Shown piece after piece: positions 17,190-27,164 of a DNA stretch of 64,000 nt (position 1 is the stretch's first letter; each line of letters opens with the position of its first letter). A model generated the notes under the pieces. It searched no databases. It was not told where the DNA came from and saw nothing but the letters and a program-made list of their open reading frames with translations. This DNA is from Marinobacter sediminum (GTDB taxonomy: Bacteria > Pseudomonadota > Gammaproteobacteria > Pseudomonadales > Oleiphilaceae): contig NZ_JAGTWY010000001.1 in the NCBI RefSeq assembly GCF_023657445.1, positions 2,294,001 to 2,358,000 on the forward strand, given 5' to 3'. The position numbers were made by a program, and so were the translations under genes.

Positions 17190-18152
17190 ATGCCCATTGC
17201 CACATCACCCGAGCAAAACATCTCCGAAGCTGAGATAGAGCAGGCAATCCGCTCAGGCATCGAGCGCTACTTTGACGACTGCCGGGCGCGGGTACCGGCG
17301 TTTATTGACCGTCATTTCCATTACCCCGGTGCCATTGCAACCAACCGGATGGCGCTCGGATGGGACATGTTGCGGGCGCCCATCAATCTGCTGTGGGCGC
17401 CGGTGTACGCCCTGGTATGCCTGATAAAAATCCTGACTCCCAAACGAACAGGCCTGATGTGGCTGCACGGTCTGGCAAATCGCGTACCCGCCGGTTTTAC
17501 CACCCGGGTACAACAGCATATCTCGCACCTGATCCAGGTGGACCTGTTGGACAATGGTCGGAAGGGTCCGCTGCTGGAGAGCTATCTGATTGAGGAGCTG
17601 GAGGCGGTGTGTGAGCGCCATACCTGCGAGCCGGTTGATCACCAGCGGTTTAGCCAGCTGATTGAGCCGCTGGTCGCGGACGCTCTCAGTCAGTACCGGT
17701 TGACCCGGACGGCGTCTGCCGATATCACCAACAGTATTTCATGCACCGTGCTGGGCGCGTTCGCGTTCCAGAAGTTTACCCCGGGAGGTATCGGGCTCGG
17801 GGTGGTGCTTGCATCCATGCTCGCAAAGACCCTGGCCGCCCAGGACTTTATCCTGGGCGAGACCATCGGCAGTTGGTACTACAGCTGGTTTCCACCGGAG
17901 CCTTCACTGGCGACGACCGCCAGCGTTATGGTCGCCGTCATGGCCGCATTATCGGCGTTTGCAGCCTTGTCCGGTGTTGTATTCGATCCCGTTCAGGCGG
18001 CTGTCGGTTTGCATCGCCGGCGCCTGCACAAGCTCCTGGATCACCTGCAGCGGGACGTTACCCTCAGCACCCAGAGCAGCTTTCGCCCGAAAGACCAGTT
18101 TGTGGCGCGGGTTCTGGACATGTTCGACATGATCAAATCGGGTTTACTTTAG
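17190..18152 (+). CDS. Hypothetical membrane protein, possibly DUF6635
   Basis: 320 residues from ATG 17190; the longer frame upstream reads through a repeat copy and is rejected. The N-terminal region is helical (ISEAEIEQAIRSGIERYFDD), followed by membrane-associated segments (LLWAPVYALVCLIKIL; FTPGGIGLGVVLASMLAK; SLATTASVMVAVMAALSAFA). I associate this pattern with DUF6635 proteins of marine gammaproteobacteria, from memory only. Function unknown. A repeat copy follows its stop within a few bases. Confidence 0.6.
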   Translation: MPIATSPEQNISEAEIEQAIRSGIERYFDDCRARVPAFIDRHFHYPGAIATNRMALGWDMLRAPINLLWAPVYALVCLIKILTPKRTGLMWLHGLANRVPAGFTTRVQQHISHLIQVDLLDNGRKGPLLESYLIEELEAVCERHTCEPVDHQRFSQLIEPLVADALSQYRLTRTASADITNSISCTVLGAFAFQKFTPGGIGLGVVLASMLAKTLAAQDFILGETIGSWYYSWFPPEPSLATTASVMVAVMAALSAFAALSGVVFDPVQAAVGLHRRRLHKLLDHLQRDVTLSTQSSFRPKDQFVARVLDMFDMIKSGLL

Positions 18153-18157
18153 TTCGC

Positions 18158-18183
18158 GAAAAAATAGATCTGTCCCGTTTTTC
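18158..18183 (+). repeat. Dispersed repeat copy
   Basis: AAATAGATCTGTCCCG core with flanking GAAA and TTTTTC ends, six bases after the previous gene's stop codon. Confidence 0.8.
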
Positions 18184-18352
18184 AGGATGATCGCCATACG
18201 GGTGTCGTTATCGGACTGTCTACGTGCCGGGCTTACTTATATTAACGAAGTATGACAAGGTAATATTCCGAAACGAACCCCTGCCATATTGATGGTGTGG
18301 CGCCCTGATTGCGCGGAGCCAAACGCATGCCAGTAGCGGGAAGAGCAAGCCC

Positions 18353-20161
18353 ATGAACTACCGCCAACTCGTCCTCGCCGGAATACTCGGACTTCTGGCT
18401 TTTGCGCTCTGGTCGAGCCCCGAGTTCAAACAGATTGCCGCCGGGGTTGCGATCTTCCTGTTTGGCATGCTCTCGCTCGAGAACGGATTTCGCCGTTTCA
18501 CCGGCGGATTCCTGGAGAGGGTGCTGCGCCGAACCACGGACACGATTCCCAAGAGTCTCGGTTTCGGCATCGTCAGCACCGCTATCATGCAATCCAGCTC
18601 CCTGGTATCGGTCATCACAATATCGTTCCTGAGCGCCGGCCTGCTCCCCCTCCTCACCGGTATCGGCATCATTTTCGGAGCCAACCTGGGCACCACAACC
18701 GGCGCATGGCTATTCGCCACCATCGGCATGAAGATGAGCCTCTCGGCCTTCGCGTTGCCGATGCTCGTCTTCGGCGTGGTACTGAATTTCCAGCGATCCC
18801 AAGTATTGAAAGCCGTCGGCGCGATTCTGGCCGGTCTGGGGTTTCTGTTTCTCGGCATCGACTTCATGAAGGAGGGTTTCGAAAGCTACCAGTCGGCGTT
18901 CGATCTGCGCGAATATGCAATGACGGGCGTAACAGGACTGCTCGTTTATACGGGGCTCGGAATTCTGGCGACGGTCGTCATGCAATCGAGCCACGCGACC
19001 CTGGCCCTCACCCTGGCCGGCCTGGCCACGGGCCAGATAACCTATGAGAACGCTCTGGCCCTGGCTATCGGTGCCAATATCGGCACGACGGTGACCGCGC
19101 TGATCGGCGGTCTCGGCGCGAATATCGCCGGCAAGCGCCTCGCAGGCGCCCACCTCTTGTTCAATATGGCGACGGCGGCGATCGCCTTGGTACTGATTGA
19201 GCCCCTGCGCTGGTCCGTCGACAGCCTTTCAGCACTCATGTCAATCGCAGAAGACGACTATACGGTCAAGCTCGCTGTGTTCCACACCCTGTTCAACTGC
19301 CTGGGTGTCGCTGTGATGTTGCCTTTGATATCGCAGATGGCGAGGGCACTGGAGCGCTGGTTGCCAGAACGAGAGGAAGAGGCCATGGCACAACCCAAGT
19401 ACCTGAATGCCGCCGCGATGGACTCCCCCGATAGCGCAAACGCAGCGGTCCGTCGGGAAGTCTGGCACCTGTTCGACCAGGCCTTTGTCATCCTCGCCCA
19501 TGGCCTTCACCTGCACCGCGAAAAGATCCGCAACTGTGATGATCTGGAATGGATGATCAACCACAGCCGAGAGCGCATCGATATCGACATCGACCTGGTC
19601 TACGGACAGCGCGTCAAGCGCCTATACAATGCCATCCTCGATTTCATTTCCGGGCGAATGACGCGCATGTCACCGGCCAGTTCCACGGAATCACTCTACC
19701 GTCTTCAGCACGCCGCCGCCGAGATGGTGGAGGCCATCAAGCACGTCAAACACCTGCGCAAGAACCTCACGACCTACATGGTTGCGGATAACGCCGCTAT
19801 CCGCAGCGAGTACAACGATCTCCGGCTGCGGGTCGCGATGGTCCTGCGCGAAGCCCATCGATTTTACGAAGGCAAATTTGACGACGCCAGCACGGCAATA
19901 CTGGAGCTCGACGAGATCGCTGTACGTGCCCGGGTGGACCGCGAATCCATGGTCGCGCGCGTTACAAAACTTCTCGGTGCAAAGCGGATCGATTCAGCAA
20001 TGGCCACTTCCCTGCTCAACGATTCTGCCTATGCCAGTGAGACGGTAGATGCTATTTTGACAGGAACCCGCGAGCTCCTTAGAGCCTCGGATGTGGAAGC
20101 CGCCCGGACCACGGAGGCACTGTCGGTGAGCGACGAGGGTCAGGCTGAGGTCACCGTCTGA
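18353..20161 (+). CDS. Na/Pi cotransporter family protein with PhoU-like tail
   Basis: 602 residues. The N-terminal ~330 residues are eight or so membrane helices with two inverted repeats carrying the QSSS/QSSH motifs (IMQSSSLVSVITISF and VMQSSHATLALTLAG) and GANLGTT/GANIGTT, the signature of sodium-dependent phosphate cotransporters. The C-terminal ~230 residues are helical and PhoU-like, probably cytoplasmic. It begins a phosphate-related block with the opposing PiT transporter. Confidence 0.9.
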   Translation: MNYRQLVLAGILGLLAFALWSSPEFKQIAAGVAIFLFGMLSLENGFRRFTGGFLERVLRRTTDTIPKSLGFGIVSTAIMQSSSLVSVITISFLSAGLLPLLTGIGIIFGANLGTTTGAWLFATIGMKMSLSAFALPMLVFGVVLNFQRSQVLKAVGAILAGLGFLFLGIDFMKEGFESYQSAFDLREYAMTGVTGLLVYTGLGILATVVMQSSHATLALTLAGLATGQITYENALALAIGANIGTTVTALIGGLGANIAGKRLAGAHLLFNMATAAIALVLIEPLRWSVDSLSALMSIAEDDYTVKLAVFHTLFNCLGVAVMLPLISQMARALERWLPEREEEAMAQPKYLNAAAMDSPDSANAAVRREVWHLFDQAFVILAHGLHLHREKIRNCDDLEWMINHSRERIDIDIDLVYGQRVKRLYNAILDFISGRMTRMSPASSTESLYRLQHAAAEMVEAIKHVKHLRKNLTTYMVADNAAIRSEYNDLRLRVAMVLREAHRFYEGKFDDASTAILELDEIAVRARVDRESMVARVTKLLGAKRIDSAMATSLLNDSAYASETVDAILTGTRELLRASDVEAARTTEALSVSDEGQAEVTV

Positions 20162-20223
20162 CGCGTCACGCACTCGTGACTGCGTCGCGGCCGACCAATC
20201 TTCGAATACGGAGGAGTCGAACA

Positions 20224-20478
20224 ATGGGTTTCAAGGACCTGGTAGCGCAGCTCGACGATATGCTGGGCGAACACGACAAGGGCAAGTCCCTCAAGCGCGA
20301 GGAACTGAAGCGCATTGAGCAGACGCTGAAAAAAAAACAGGCAAAATACCGCGACCGGCTGGATTCCGGCTCTTCAGAGGAAACGCCCGCTCAGACCGAG
20401 GTTCGCCTGCGCGTGGTCGAGGCACAACTCGCCAAGCTGCGCGAACTCCTGGCGGAAGACACCGACGAACACGGTTGA
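20224..20478 (+). CDS. Small coiled-coil protein next to phosphate transporters
   Basis: 84 residues from ATG 20224, which has GGAGGAG upstream. Highly charged and helical (KSLKREELKRIEQTLKKKQA; RLRVVEAQLAKLRELLAEDT), predicted coiled coil, no membrane segment. No family recognised. It lies 62 bp after the Na/Pi cotransporter and 21 bp from the convergent PiT gene stop, so it is probably cotranscribed with the former. Confidence 0.65.
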   Translation: MGFKDLVAQLDDMLGEHDKGKSLKREELKRIEQTLKKKQAKYRDRLDSGSSEETPAQTEVRLRVVEAQLAKLRELLAEDTDEHG

Positions 20479-20499
20479 CTGCCCTGCCTACCCTGCGTC

Positions 20500-22071
20500 T
20501 CAGGGAAGAAGCATCCCTCTGATAGTAAAGAACAGCATGGCCGCCAGCAGTCCCGATACCGGTACCGTAATCAACCATGCAGCCACGATCTTGAGCACCG
20601 CCGATCGCTTCACGAGATCCTGCCTGTATACTTTTTTGAGGCTCTTGCGGTCGCGTTTCGAGATCGGCGAAGGGCTATCATTTTTCCTTTTGAGACTCTT
20701 GAGGATTTCTCCCTTCTCTTCGAACGAGGCCTCATCGAATTCTTTAAGCAGACGTTCCACTTTTGCCCGGTCCTCTCCGGCATGGCGCGCCTCGATCTCA
20801 TCAATCTTCTGGCGGTAGGTGGTTTTGAGATGCTCGCGCAGAAAGCCGACGCCGAACACACCGCCAATGGCAATATGGGTCGAGCTCACGGGAAGGCCCA
20901 ACTGGCTCGCGATGATGACAGTAATCGCCGCAGCCATGGCCACGCAGAAGGCACGCATGCGGTCGAGTTCCGTTATCTCCGATCCGACAGTGCGTATGAG
21001 CTTGGGACCGAACAGTGCGAGGCCGAGCGCGATGCCAAGTGCCCCCACCAACAACACCCAGCTAGGGATCGCCGCCTGCGTCGCGACGCCGCCTTGAAAG
21101 ACGGCTTCATTGATCGCGGCCAGCGGGCCTACCGCGTTTGCAACGTCATTCGCCCCGTGCGCGAAGCTCAGAAGTGCAGCTGAAAAAATAAGCGGGAAGG
21201 TGAACAGACTGTCGACTCCCGCTTTACTGTTTTCCACCTCGGCCGAAGGACGGGCAACAAGCCATTTTGTGAGCCACCATACGATGATGCCAATGATTGC
21301 GCCGAGCCCGATGGCAGGCAGTAAGCCGATGTCGACGACCTTGCCCAGCCCCTTTATCACCAGATACGTGGCAAAAACCGAGGCCATTATTGCGACGAAC
21401 AGCGGCACGTTGTATCTGGCGGCCTGAGCAATGTCCCGCTTGTAGGTGATACGGCGCTTTAACAGGTACAGGGTAAGTGCTGCGATGGCCCCGCCCAGTA
21501 CCGGCGATATAACCCAGCTAGCGACGATCTGGCCAAACTGGTTCCAATCCACTATGCCTACACCACCCGCCGCTATACCCGCGCCCATGACACCGCCGAC
21601 GATTGAGTGGGTCGTGGAGACGGGCGCTCCGACGTATGTGGCCGTATTCAACCAGAGCGCCGCGGCAAGCAGCGCAGCTATCATAAGCCAGATAAACGTA
21701 TCGGAATCTCCGATCAGTGCAGGATCGATGATCCCCTTCTTGATGGTGCTTACGACATCGCCGCCCGCTATCAGCGCACCACTGGCCTCAAAGATCGCCG
21801 CTATCGCGATTGCCCCGGTCAGGGTCAGTGCTTTGGACCCGACAGCAGGACCCACGTTATTGGCGACATCGTTGGCGCCGATATTCATCGCCATGTACCC
21901 GCCGATCATGGCCGCCGCCACCAGAATGACCATGTTCGGAGAATCAGCCCCGATCGAGCGGACATACAGCATGATCCCGGCAAGAAATATCACCGCCAGG
22001 CCCATCCGGAAAACCTCGGCACGACCGTAACGGGTCGCCCTTTCTATGGCATTAATCTGGTCCAGTTCCAT
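20500..22071 (-). CDS. PiT-family inorganic phosphate transporter
   Basis: 523 residues. Two copies of the PiT signature, GANDVANNVGPAVGS and GANDVANAVGPLAA, about 250 residues apart, plus PVSTTHSIVGGV and PVSSTHIAIGGV. About 10-11 membrane helices with a charged cytoplasmic loop after GFLREHLKTTYRQKID. It should take up phosphate or metal-phosphate with protons or sodium. Longer than E. coli PitA (499) by the extra C-terminal loop. Confidence 0.92.
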   Translation of the reverse strand: MELDQINAIERATRYGRAEVFRMGLAVIFLAGIMLYVRSIGADSPNMVILVAAAMIGGYMAMNIGANDVANNVGPAVGSKALTLTGAIAIAAIFEASGALIAGGDVVSTIKKGIIDPALIGDSDTFIWLMIAALLAAALWLNTATYVGAPVSTTHSIVGGVMGAGIAAGGVGIVDWNQFGQIVASWVISPVLGGAIAALTLYLLKRRITYKRDIAQAARYNVPLFVAIMASVFATYLVIKGLGKVVDIGLLPAIGLGAIIGIIVWWLTKWLVARPSAEVENSKAGVDSLFTFPLIFSAALLSFAHGANDVANAVGPLAAINEAVFQGGVATQAAIPSWVLLVGALGIALGLALFGPKLIRTVGSEITELDRMRAFCVAMAAAITVIIASQLGLPVSSTHIAIGGVFGVGFLREHLKTTYRQKIDEIEARHAGEDRAKVERLLKEFDEASFEEKGEILKSLKRKNDSPSPISKRDRKSLKKVYRQDLVKRSAVLKIVAAWLITVPVSGLLAAMLFFTIRGMLLP

Positions 22072-22371
22072 AATTCTGCTGCCATCGTGTCGATATTTGG
22101 TGGAAGCCTCTGAGCCGGAGCTCAGGGAGAGCCGAAGTCGCCGAAGAAGCTAATTTCTCCATCCTCCTGGCACAGCATCCCCTAAGTAACCGTTCACCCC
22201 AATACACTGTAGCCCATTCTGGGTTCGTTCGGTTGAGGGCGCTGAACTGCAGCCTGAAAGGGCCGGAAAAAATGCTCCGGGTCAACAAAGCACAAAGCCA
22301 ATAGCGTCTATACTGCCTAGAACACAACATCGAGAAACCGGCGAATTATCGGCTATCAGCAAGGAGCATTA
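22072..22371 (+). other. Intergenic region between divergent pit and ketosynthase genes
   Basis: 300 bp with no gene. It must hold both divergent promoters. GCAAGGAGCATTA just before the ATG at 22372 is a clear ribosome-binding site for the ketosynthase gene. No strong palindrome or repeat copy was seen. Confidence 0.4.
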
Positions 22372-24282
22372 ATGAAACCGTTTCGACTTAACAAACATGG
22401 AAAGCTGGTGTTTCCCTCAAGCATCTTTACCGAACTCGACTTCTCGATCATCAACGATCTCAACCAGTTGGAGGAGATCATTCGGCGCGACTTCGAAGTG
22501 AAGGCTCCGACCGGCACCGAAATCGCCGAGCGGGCGGCGGCGGGAAGCTATACGACGCGCTATGACCTGTTGCGCGACATGGGCCTGCACCTGTTCTGGG
22601 CGAACCGTTACGCGCTGGTGATGTACGACAAGCAGCCGATGCGCTGGCGCGATGTCCCGCGGACCCGCGACGATGTCTTCGTGCCTCTGCTACAGCCCTG
22701 GGAGGGCCGGGAAGCCAAGACCGAGGATGTCCGCCAGGCCTACGCGCAACTGCCCGCGAAGTGGAACGGAGCGGCCGAGGACGAGCTGTTCGACATACTC
22801 TTCGACTGCTTCTCGAACAAGCTCTATCACGCAACGTCGCTCCCGCCAATCAAGCCCACGATTGCCGAGGCGCTCGCTACTGCCGGTGCCAAGACGACCA
22901 CCCTCGGCAACTATAATCCCGACCACCCGCGCTACAGCGTCGACGACATCCTTGATGTCTCAGACGAGCAGGCCGAACTTGAGGCGCTCCGGCGCTGGGC
23001 GATGGTGCTGCACAACCAGCAGCCCTGGGACCGGAGCCAGGCCATGCTGAAGCCGTTGGCCGATATGCAGGATGATGACATCGTCGTGCTGTTCTATCCG
23101 AAAAACCGCCACGTGCTCGATTTCATCAACCGCGAAAAGAATGGTACCTCCGAGGGGATGCAGGCGCCGACGCCAGACCCTGCCGTCGAGCCCATGAAAC
23201 CCTACCCTCCTGTGGTGATCGGCGACGATGCGCCAATCCAGCCCAAGATCGAGGCGCTGGCAGTCCGCAAGGGTGAGGTCATCTGCTCAAATGAGGATGT
23301 GGTCCGGAACTCCCCATCCTCGTGGTCGCCGATGAGCGCGGAGGAAATTACCGACAAGACCGGCATCGAACGGCGCCGTTATACAGCCGAGCCACTGGAA
23401 AATATCGCCCTCGAGGCCGCACGGGCAGCGATGAAACATGCCGGGCGCAAGTCCGAGGAAATCGGTGCGGTGCTGTTCTGCTCCTGTACCTCAGGCCGAC
23501 TGATCCCGTCGACCGCCACCTGGCTCTCAGGCCAGCTGGGCATCATGCAGACCCATTGCTCGGCCGACATCGTCGCTGCGTGCGCCGGGTTCCCGTATGG
23601 CGTTGCCGAGGCGATCCGCTTGCTGCGGGAAATCGAACGCCCGGTGCTGCTGGTCATGGCCGAGAAGTTCTCGGACAAGATCGGCAATGCCCGACCTTCG
23701 CGGATGATTTTTGGCGACGGGGCCGCCGCCGTGGTGATCGCGCCGTCCAAGGGTGAACGTGACATTCATGTGGTCCAGACCTATGCGAGCGGCCCCTACA
23801 GTCAGGTGAACTCCATCATCTGGCCGAATCACGATTTCGACAACGACATCACGGTCTATGGCCCCGAGGTCAAGGCCCTGGTCAAGCGCTACCTGAACCA
23901 GATGATGGGCGAGCTTTCCGAACTCGGACTTGAGATCGACCTCATCGTGCCCCATCAGGCCAACAAGAAAATGATCATCGAAATCGCCGAGCCCCAGGGG
24001 ATCGACGCCAAGGACATTTTCTTCAACATCTCAGAAGTCGGCAACGCCTCTGCGGCGAGCATACCGATCGCGCTGGCCGACTCCGTCTTCAGCGGGGCGG
24101 TCAGCAAACGGTCGCTGGTTTTCACTCCGGGCTTCGGTGCCGGAGCCGTCGGTGGCTACGTAATCCTGTCGCTGGACCCGGCGATGGTTGCGCCGGAGGT
24201 GACCACCACCCTCGCCATGAGCCCATCGCCGACGAGGGCGCATTCCTCAATTGAAGATGTCATGAAGGCGTTCCACGAATAG
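22372..24282 (+). CDS. Ketoacyl-ACP-synthase-III-like protein with extra N-terminal domain
   Basis: 636 residues. Residues about 285-620 form a KAS III (FabH-type) thiolase fold with an intact triad: Cys404 in DIVAACAGFPYG, His528 in VPHQANKKM and Asn558 in EVGNASAAS; GFGAGAVGGYVILS closes the fold. The first ~280 residues are an unrecognised, mostly helical domain rich in Trp and charged residues. KAS III enzymes condense acyl-CoA with malonyl-ACP; stand-alone members outside fatty-acid operons make hydrocarbons, quinolones or other secondary products. Nearly twice the usual length. No biosynthetic partners are next to it. Confidence 0.8.
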   Translation: MKPFRLNKHGKLVFPSSIFTELDFSIINDLNQLEEIIRRDFEVKAPTGTEIAERAAAGSYTTRYDLLRDMGLHLFWANRYALVMYDKQPMRWRDVPRTRDDVFVPLLQPWEGREAKTEDVRQAYAQLPAKWNGAAEDELFDILFDCFSNKLYHATSLPPIKPTIAEALATAGAKTTTLGNYNPDHPRYSVDDILDVSDEQAELEALRRWAMVLHNQQPWDRSQAMLKPLADMQDDDIVVLFYPKNRHVLDFINREKNGTSEGMQAPTPDPAVEPMKPYPPVVIGDDAPIQPKIEALAVRKGEVICSNEDVVRNSPSSWSPMSAEEITDKTGIERRRYTAEPLENIALEAARAAMKHAGRKSEEIGAVLFCSCTSGRLIPSTATWLSGQLGIMQTHCSADIVAACAGFPYGVAEAIRLLREIERPVLLVMAEKFSDKIGNARPSRMIFGDGAAAVVIAPSKGERDIHVVQTYASGPYSQVNSIIWPNHDFDNDITVYGPEVKALVKRYLNQMMGELSELGLEIDLIVPHQANKKMIIEIAEPQGIDAKDIFFNISEVGNASAASIPIALADSVFSGAVSKRSLVFTPGFGAGAVGGYVILSLDPAMVAPEVTTTLAMSPSPTRAHSSIEDVMKAFHE

Positions 24283-24347
24283 ATTCTCGTGTCAGCGCAT
24301 TGGCGAGTCGTTTCTGTTGCGCCTTCTGGATTTTCCCGGGTTGCCCG

Positions 24348-24374
24348 GGAAATAAATCCGCCCCGGTTTGCCGG
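24348..24374 (+). repeat. Dispersed repeat copy
   Basis: GGAAATAAATCCGCCCCGG followed by TTTGCCGG, a slightly diverged copy after the ketosynthase gene. The rest of 24283-24613 holds the cold-shock leader and no other gene. Confidence 0.7.
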
Positions 24375-24419
24375 GGTTGGATGGGGCTGCGCAAATAATT
24401 AAAAACTTCCCTATGCAGG

Positions 24420-24613
24420 GCCTGTTAATTAGCGTAGTGTCTCGCTCGTTGGAAAGATTTAGCAAAGCATTTCACGAATAAGGCCTTTTGAGTTGTCACC
24501 CTTCTCGTCCTGTTTTTGATCCTGCACGTTTTTTTGTTTCCCGCATACCGCTGATCAAAGATCACAACGATCTCTTGACGGCACATTATTGATTAATTTC
24601 AGGATAGCTATTT
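24420..24613 (+). promoter_or_regulatory. Long leader region of the cold-shock gene
   Basis: About 190 AT-rich bases before the csp start. Cold-shock genes of this class usually have a long structured 5' leader that responds to temperature; the sequence is consistent, but the transcript start is not determined. TTTCAGGATAGCT before the ATG provides a weak AGGA site. Confidence 0.4.
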
Positions 24614-24820
24614 ATGTCTACAGTTACTGGCAGCGTTAAGTTCTTCAACGAAGCAAAAGGTTTTGGCTTTATTACTCGTGAAGGCGATTCAGACGTCTTT
24701 GTTCACTACAGCTCTATTCAGGGTAGCGGTTTCAAAACTCTGGCCGAAGGCCAGCAAGTTGAGTTCAGCGTGACCCAGGGCCAGAAAGGCCCACAGGCAG
24801 AGAACGTTATTGGCCTGTAA
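24614..24820 (+). CDS. Cold-shock protein (CspA family)
   Basis: 68 residues, a complete single cold-shock domain. RNP1 is KGFGFITR and RNP2 is VFVHYSSI; the start [15 protein letters not shown] is typical. It binds single-stranded RNA and DNA and melts RNA structure at low temperature. A strong intrinsic terminator follows the stop. Confidence 0.97.
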   Translation: MSTVTGSVKFFNEAKGFGFITREGDSDVFVHYSSIQGSGFKTLAEGQQVEFSVTQGQKGPQAENVIGL

Positions 24821-24839
24821 ATAACAGGTATAACGTGAT

Positions 24840-24871
24840 GAAAAAAGGCAGCCTCAGGGCTGCCTTTTTTG
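24840..24871 (+). terminator. Intrinsic terminator of the cold-shock gene
   Basis: AAAAAAGGCAGCC, loop TCAG, GGCTGCCTTTTTT: a perfect GC stem followed by a run of T, 20 bp after the csp stop. Confidence 0.9.
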
Positions 24872-24880
24872 TTGAACACC

Positions 24881-24905
24881 GAAAAATAAATCTGTTCCGG
24901 TTTTC
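24881..24905 (+). repeat. Dispersed repeat copy
   Basis: AAATAAATCTGTTCCGG core (one change from the consensus) with GAAA and TTTTC ends, right after the csp terminator. Confidence 0.8.
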
Positions 24906-24930
24906 TTTAAAGGTTTAATCCCTTGCAGCC

Positions 24931-26958
24931 TCATTTCCTGAGGATCGGCATGGGAGCATCGTTGAGATGTTCCACTTCATATGCCTGACCATCGAGAAAT
25001 CTCACCGGGTGGTCGAGATCTTCCCACAAAAACTGCACATCTCCGGCGGCATAATGGCCGGATTCAAGCAGGTTTTTGACGCCTCCCAGCTCTTCTTTGA
25101 TGTGGTGAGACAGCGCTTCGACAGAAAACCATTTACGGTTTGCGAAGATGTGTTTTACCGGGCTCTCTGAAAAAAAGAAGTATTCAGACAACCTCGTCTT
25201 ACCGTTTTCCAGTCGCTGAAACTGAAAACACGTACCTAGCTCAATAAACGGCAACATTGAGAACGGCGCTTTCCACTTGAACACTTTATTCCGCTCGAAC
25301 TCAAACACGATCCCGTTGCTCAGCAAGTGGTAGCCATCCACGATTTCATCGAGCCGGAACACCGACCCAATAACGTCCGGGGTAATAAACACATACTCAC
25401 CGGACACGTGTATCACATGGGAATCATCGGTATAGGTTGGGTGCCAGAGGGGATATTGAGCCAGCCGGGTCACAAAGTTGAAGACCGTTTCCAGGCTGCA
25501 ATCAATATCGACCCAGTTTTCACCATGCCAGAGTTCCTGGTATTCCCCGTCATGGTAGCGATCCCACTTTTCGGCAATCTGTTCACCGGCTTTTTCCAGG
25601 AGGAAATCATCCGGTGAGTCATTGTTGAGTAACTGACCGGGTCCGGACTCTCCAAGTAACAGCCATTCCGGCCAGGTAAGAGCGATCCGGGTCGCAACAT
25701 TGTCCGAGGATAGTCGTTCGGTGAACGCCCGCGTCACGATGGGCTTGGCCGCTTCCGCAAAATTGAAATCCGGGACCAGCACCAAACCAATATACTCGGC
25801 CGTGGTCAGGGCCTTGGCCTGAAGAAGCATCTCCGGAGGAAAGATAAATCCTCGCTTCGCACCGAGAATGAGGATCTCCAGGTACGTCTGCGTGAGACTC
25901 CTTTCCTGGATGGATGAACGATAAAACTCATCCAGCAGCCGGGAGTACTCACGATAGAATCCCGCCTCGTCCGCCCGGTCTGTCCTGTTTGTGAGTTTCA
26001 ACAGGTGATAAAAGGCCCGCTCTTTCTCCTTCAGGGTGATTGCGAGCCAGTACAGGATGAAGCGCTCTCTCTGCTCCTGCGTCAGCTCTCCGAACATACC
26101 GACATCGATTAAGGCAACAGAACCGTGCTCATGGAAAAAGATATTGCCGGGGTGCAGGTCCGCATGGAAAAAACCGTCCCTGACGAACATATTAATCAGG
26201 ATGTTCACTACGTTGGATGCCAGCTGCTGACGCTGGTTAACCGGCGTACGCGCAGTCACTTCGTGCAGCCGAAGGCCGGCCATCTTCTGCATCGTCAGTA
26301 TCTTTGCGGTTGAGTACTCCCAATAAATTTTCGGGAAGCGAACACGGTCGTCATTCCGGAAATTCTCCTCGAACCTTTCGTAGGTTCGCGCTTCAAGCAG
26401 AAAATCCAGTTCCTGCAGCGTGTAACGCCTGAACTCATCAAACAGCCTGAGGACATTGAGGTTCCTGTACAGCGTCCTGAAAAACAAACCTGCCACGCGA
26501 ACCAGTTGCCCGAGAACGTTTAAATCGCGCCGCACCTGCTCTGGCAGACCCGGTCGCTGCACCTTGACGGCCACCTCTGCCCCGGAGGCAAGGGTCGCAT
26601 AATGCACCTGCGATAAAGAGGCAGACGCTGCCGGCACCTCCGAGAACTCCCTGAACAACTCGTTTAACGGCTTGTTCAATTCCTTCTCTATCGCCCGTTT
26701 GATGGTTTCGAATGGCAGAGGCGGGACATGCTCCTGCAGACTCTCAAGTGCAGCCAGATACTGGGCGGGCATAAAATCCGGCCGCGTGCTGAGGACCTGG
26801 CCAAGTTTGATGAATGCCGGCCCCAAAGCGAGGATTTCTTCGACAAACTGCTGCGGAATTTTCGATTGGAGCTTTGACTCTTCTGGCAGTGCCGAGAACT
26901 TTCTGTAAGCCCGGTATTGCCGGATGACAGCGCCAATGACTCGGAGATTGACTGCCAT
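24931..26958 (-). CDS. ABC1/UbiB-type kinase fused to a C-terminal SRPBCC-like domain
   Basis: 675 residues. The first ~430 are an ABC1/UbiB (AarF) atypical kinase: the family KxGQ motif in FIKLGQVLSTRPD, alanine-rich loop region SASLSQVHYA, VAVKVQRPG with the lysine, DLHPGNIFF (catalytic loop) and LIDVGMFGEL (metal site). The last ~230 residues look like a START/SRPBCC lipid-binding fold (VFNFVTRLAQYPLWHPTYTD at its start). Most UbiB proteins end in membrane helices; here a lipid-binding domain takes their place. The next gene on the same strand upstream is a small SRPBCC-type protein, which strengthens a shared lipid-related role. Confidence 0.82.
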   Translation of the reverse strand: MAVNLRVIGAVIRQYRAYRKFSALPEESKLQSKIPQQFVEEILALGPAFIKLGQVLSTRPDFMPAQYLAALESLQEHVPPLPFETIKRAIEKELNKPLNELFREFSEVPAASASLSQVHYATLASGAEVAVKVQRPGLPEQVRRDLNVLGQLVRVAGLFFRTLYRNLNVLRLFDEFRRYTLQELDFLLEARTYERFEENFRNDDRVRFPKIYWEYSTAKILTMQKMAGLRLHEVTARTPVNQRQQLASNVVNILINMFVRDGFFHADLHPGNIFFHEHGSVALIDVGMFGELTQEQRERFILYWLAITLKEKERAFYHLLKLTNRTDRADEAGFYREYSRLLDEFYRSSIQERSLTQTYLEILILGAKRGFIFPPEMLLQAKALTTAEYIGLVLVPDFNFAEAAKPIVTRAFTERLSSDNVATRIALTWPEWLLLGESGPGQLLNNDSPDDFLLEKAGEQIAEKWDRYHDGEYQELWHGENWVDIDCSLETVFNFVTRLAQYPLWHPTYTDDSHVIHVSGEYVFITPDVIGSVFRLDEIVDGYHLLSNGIVFEFERNKVFKWKAPFSMLPFIELGTCFQFQRLENGKTRLSEYFFFSESPVKHIFANRKWFSVEALSHHIKEELGGVKNLLESGHYAAGDVQFLWEDLDHPVRFLDGQAYEVEHLNDAPMPILRK

Positions 26959-27164
26959 AAACCACCCTGACTTCTCTGCTCATAGTGACGTTATTATCAG
27001 AATAGGATGATATCGAGGATGCCGCTAAAGAGATCTGGTGTTTGACCGGCACATAAACAAACGGCTTCGGTGCCGATATGTACGTGCGTATCCAACGCAT
27101 CAAACTCGGGATAAAGCACCGGTGTGACAGAAACGTCCCCGGCATCAGGGCAATTCAGCCAACA

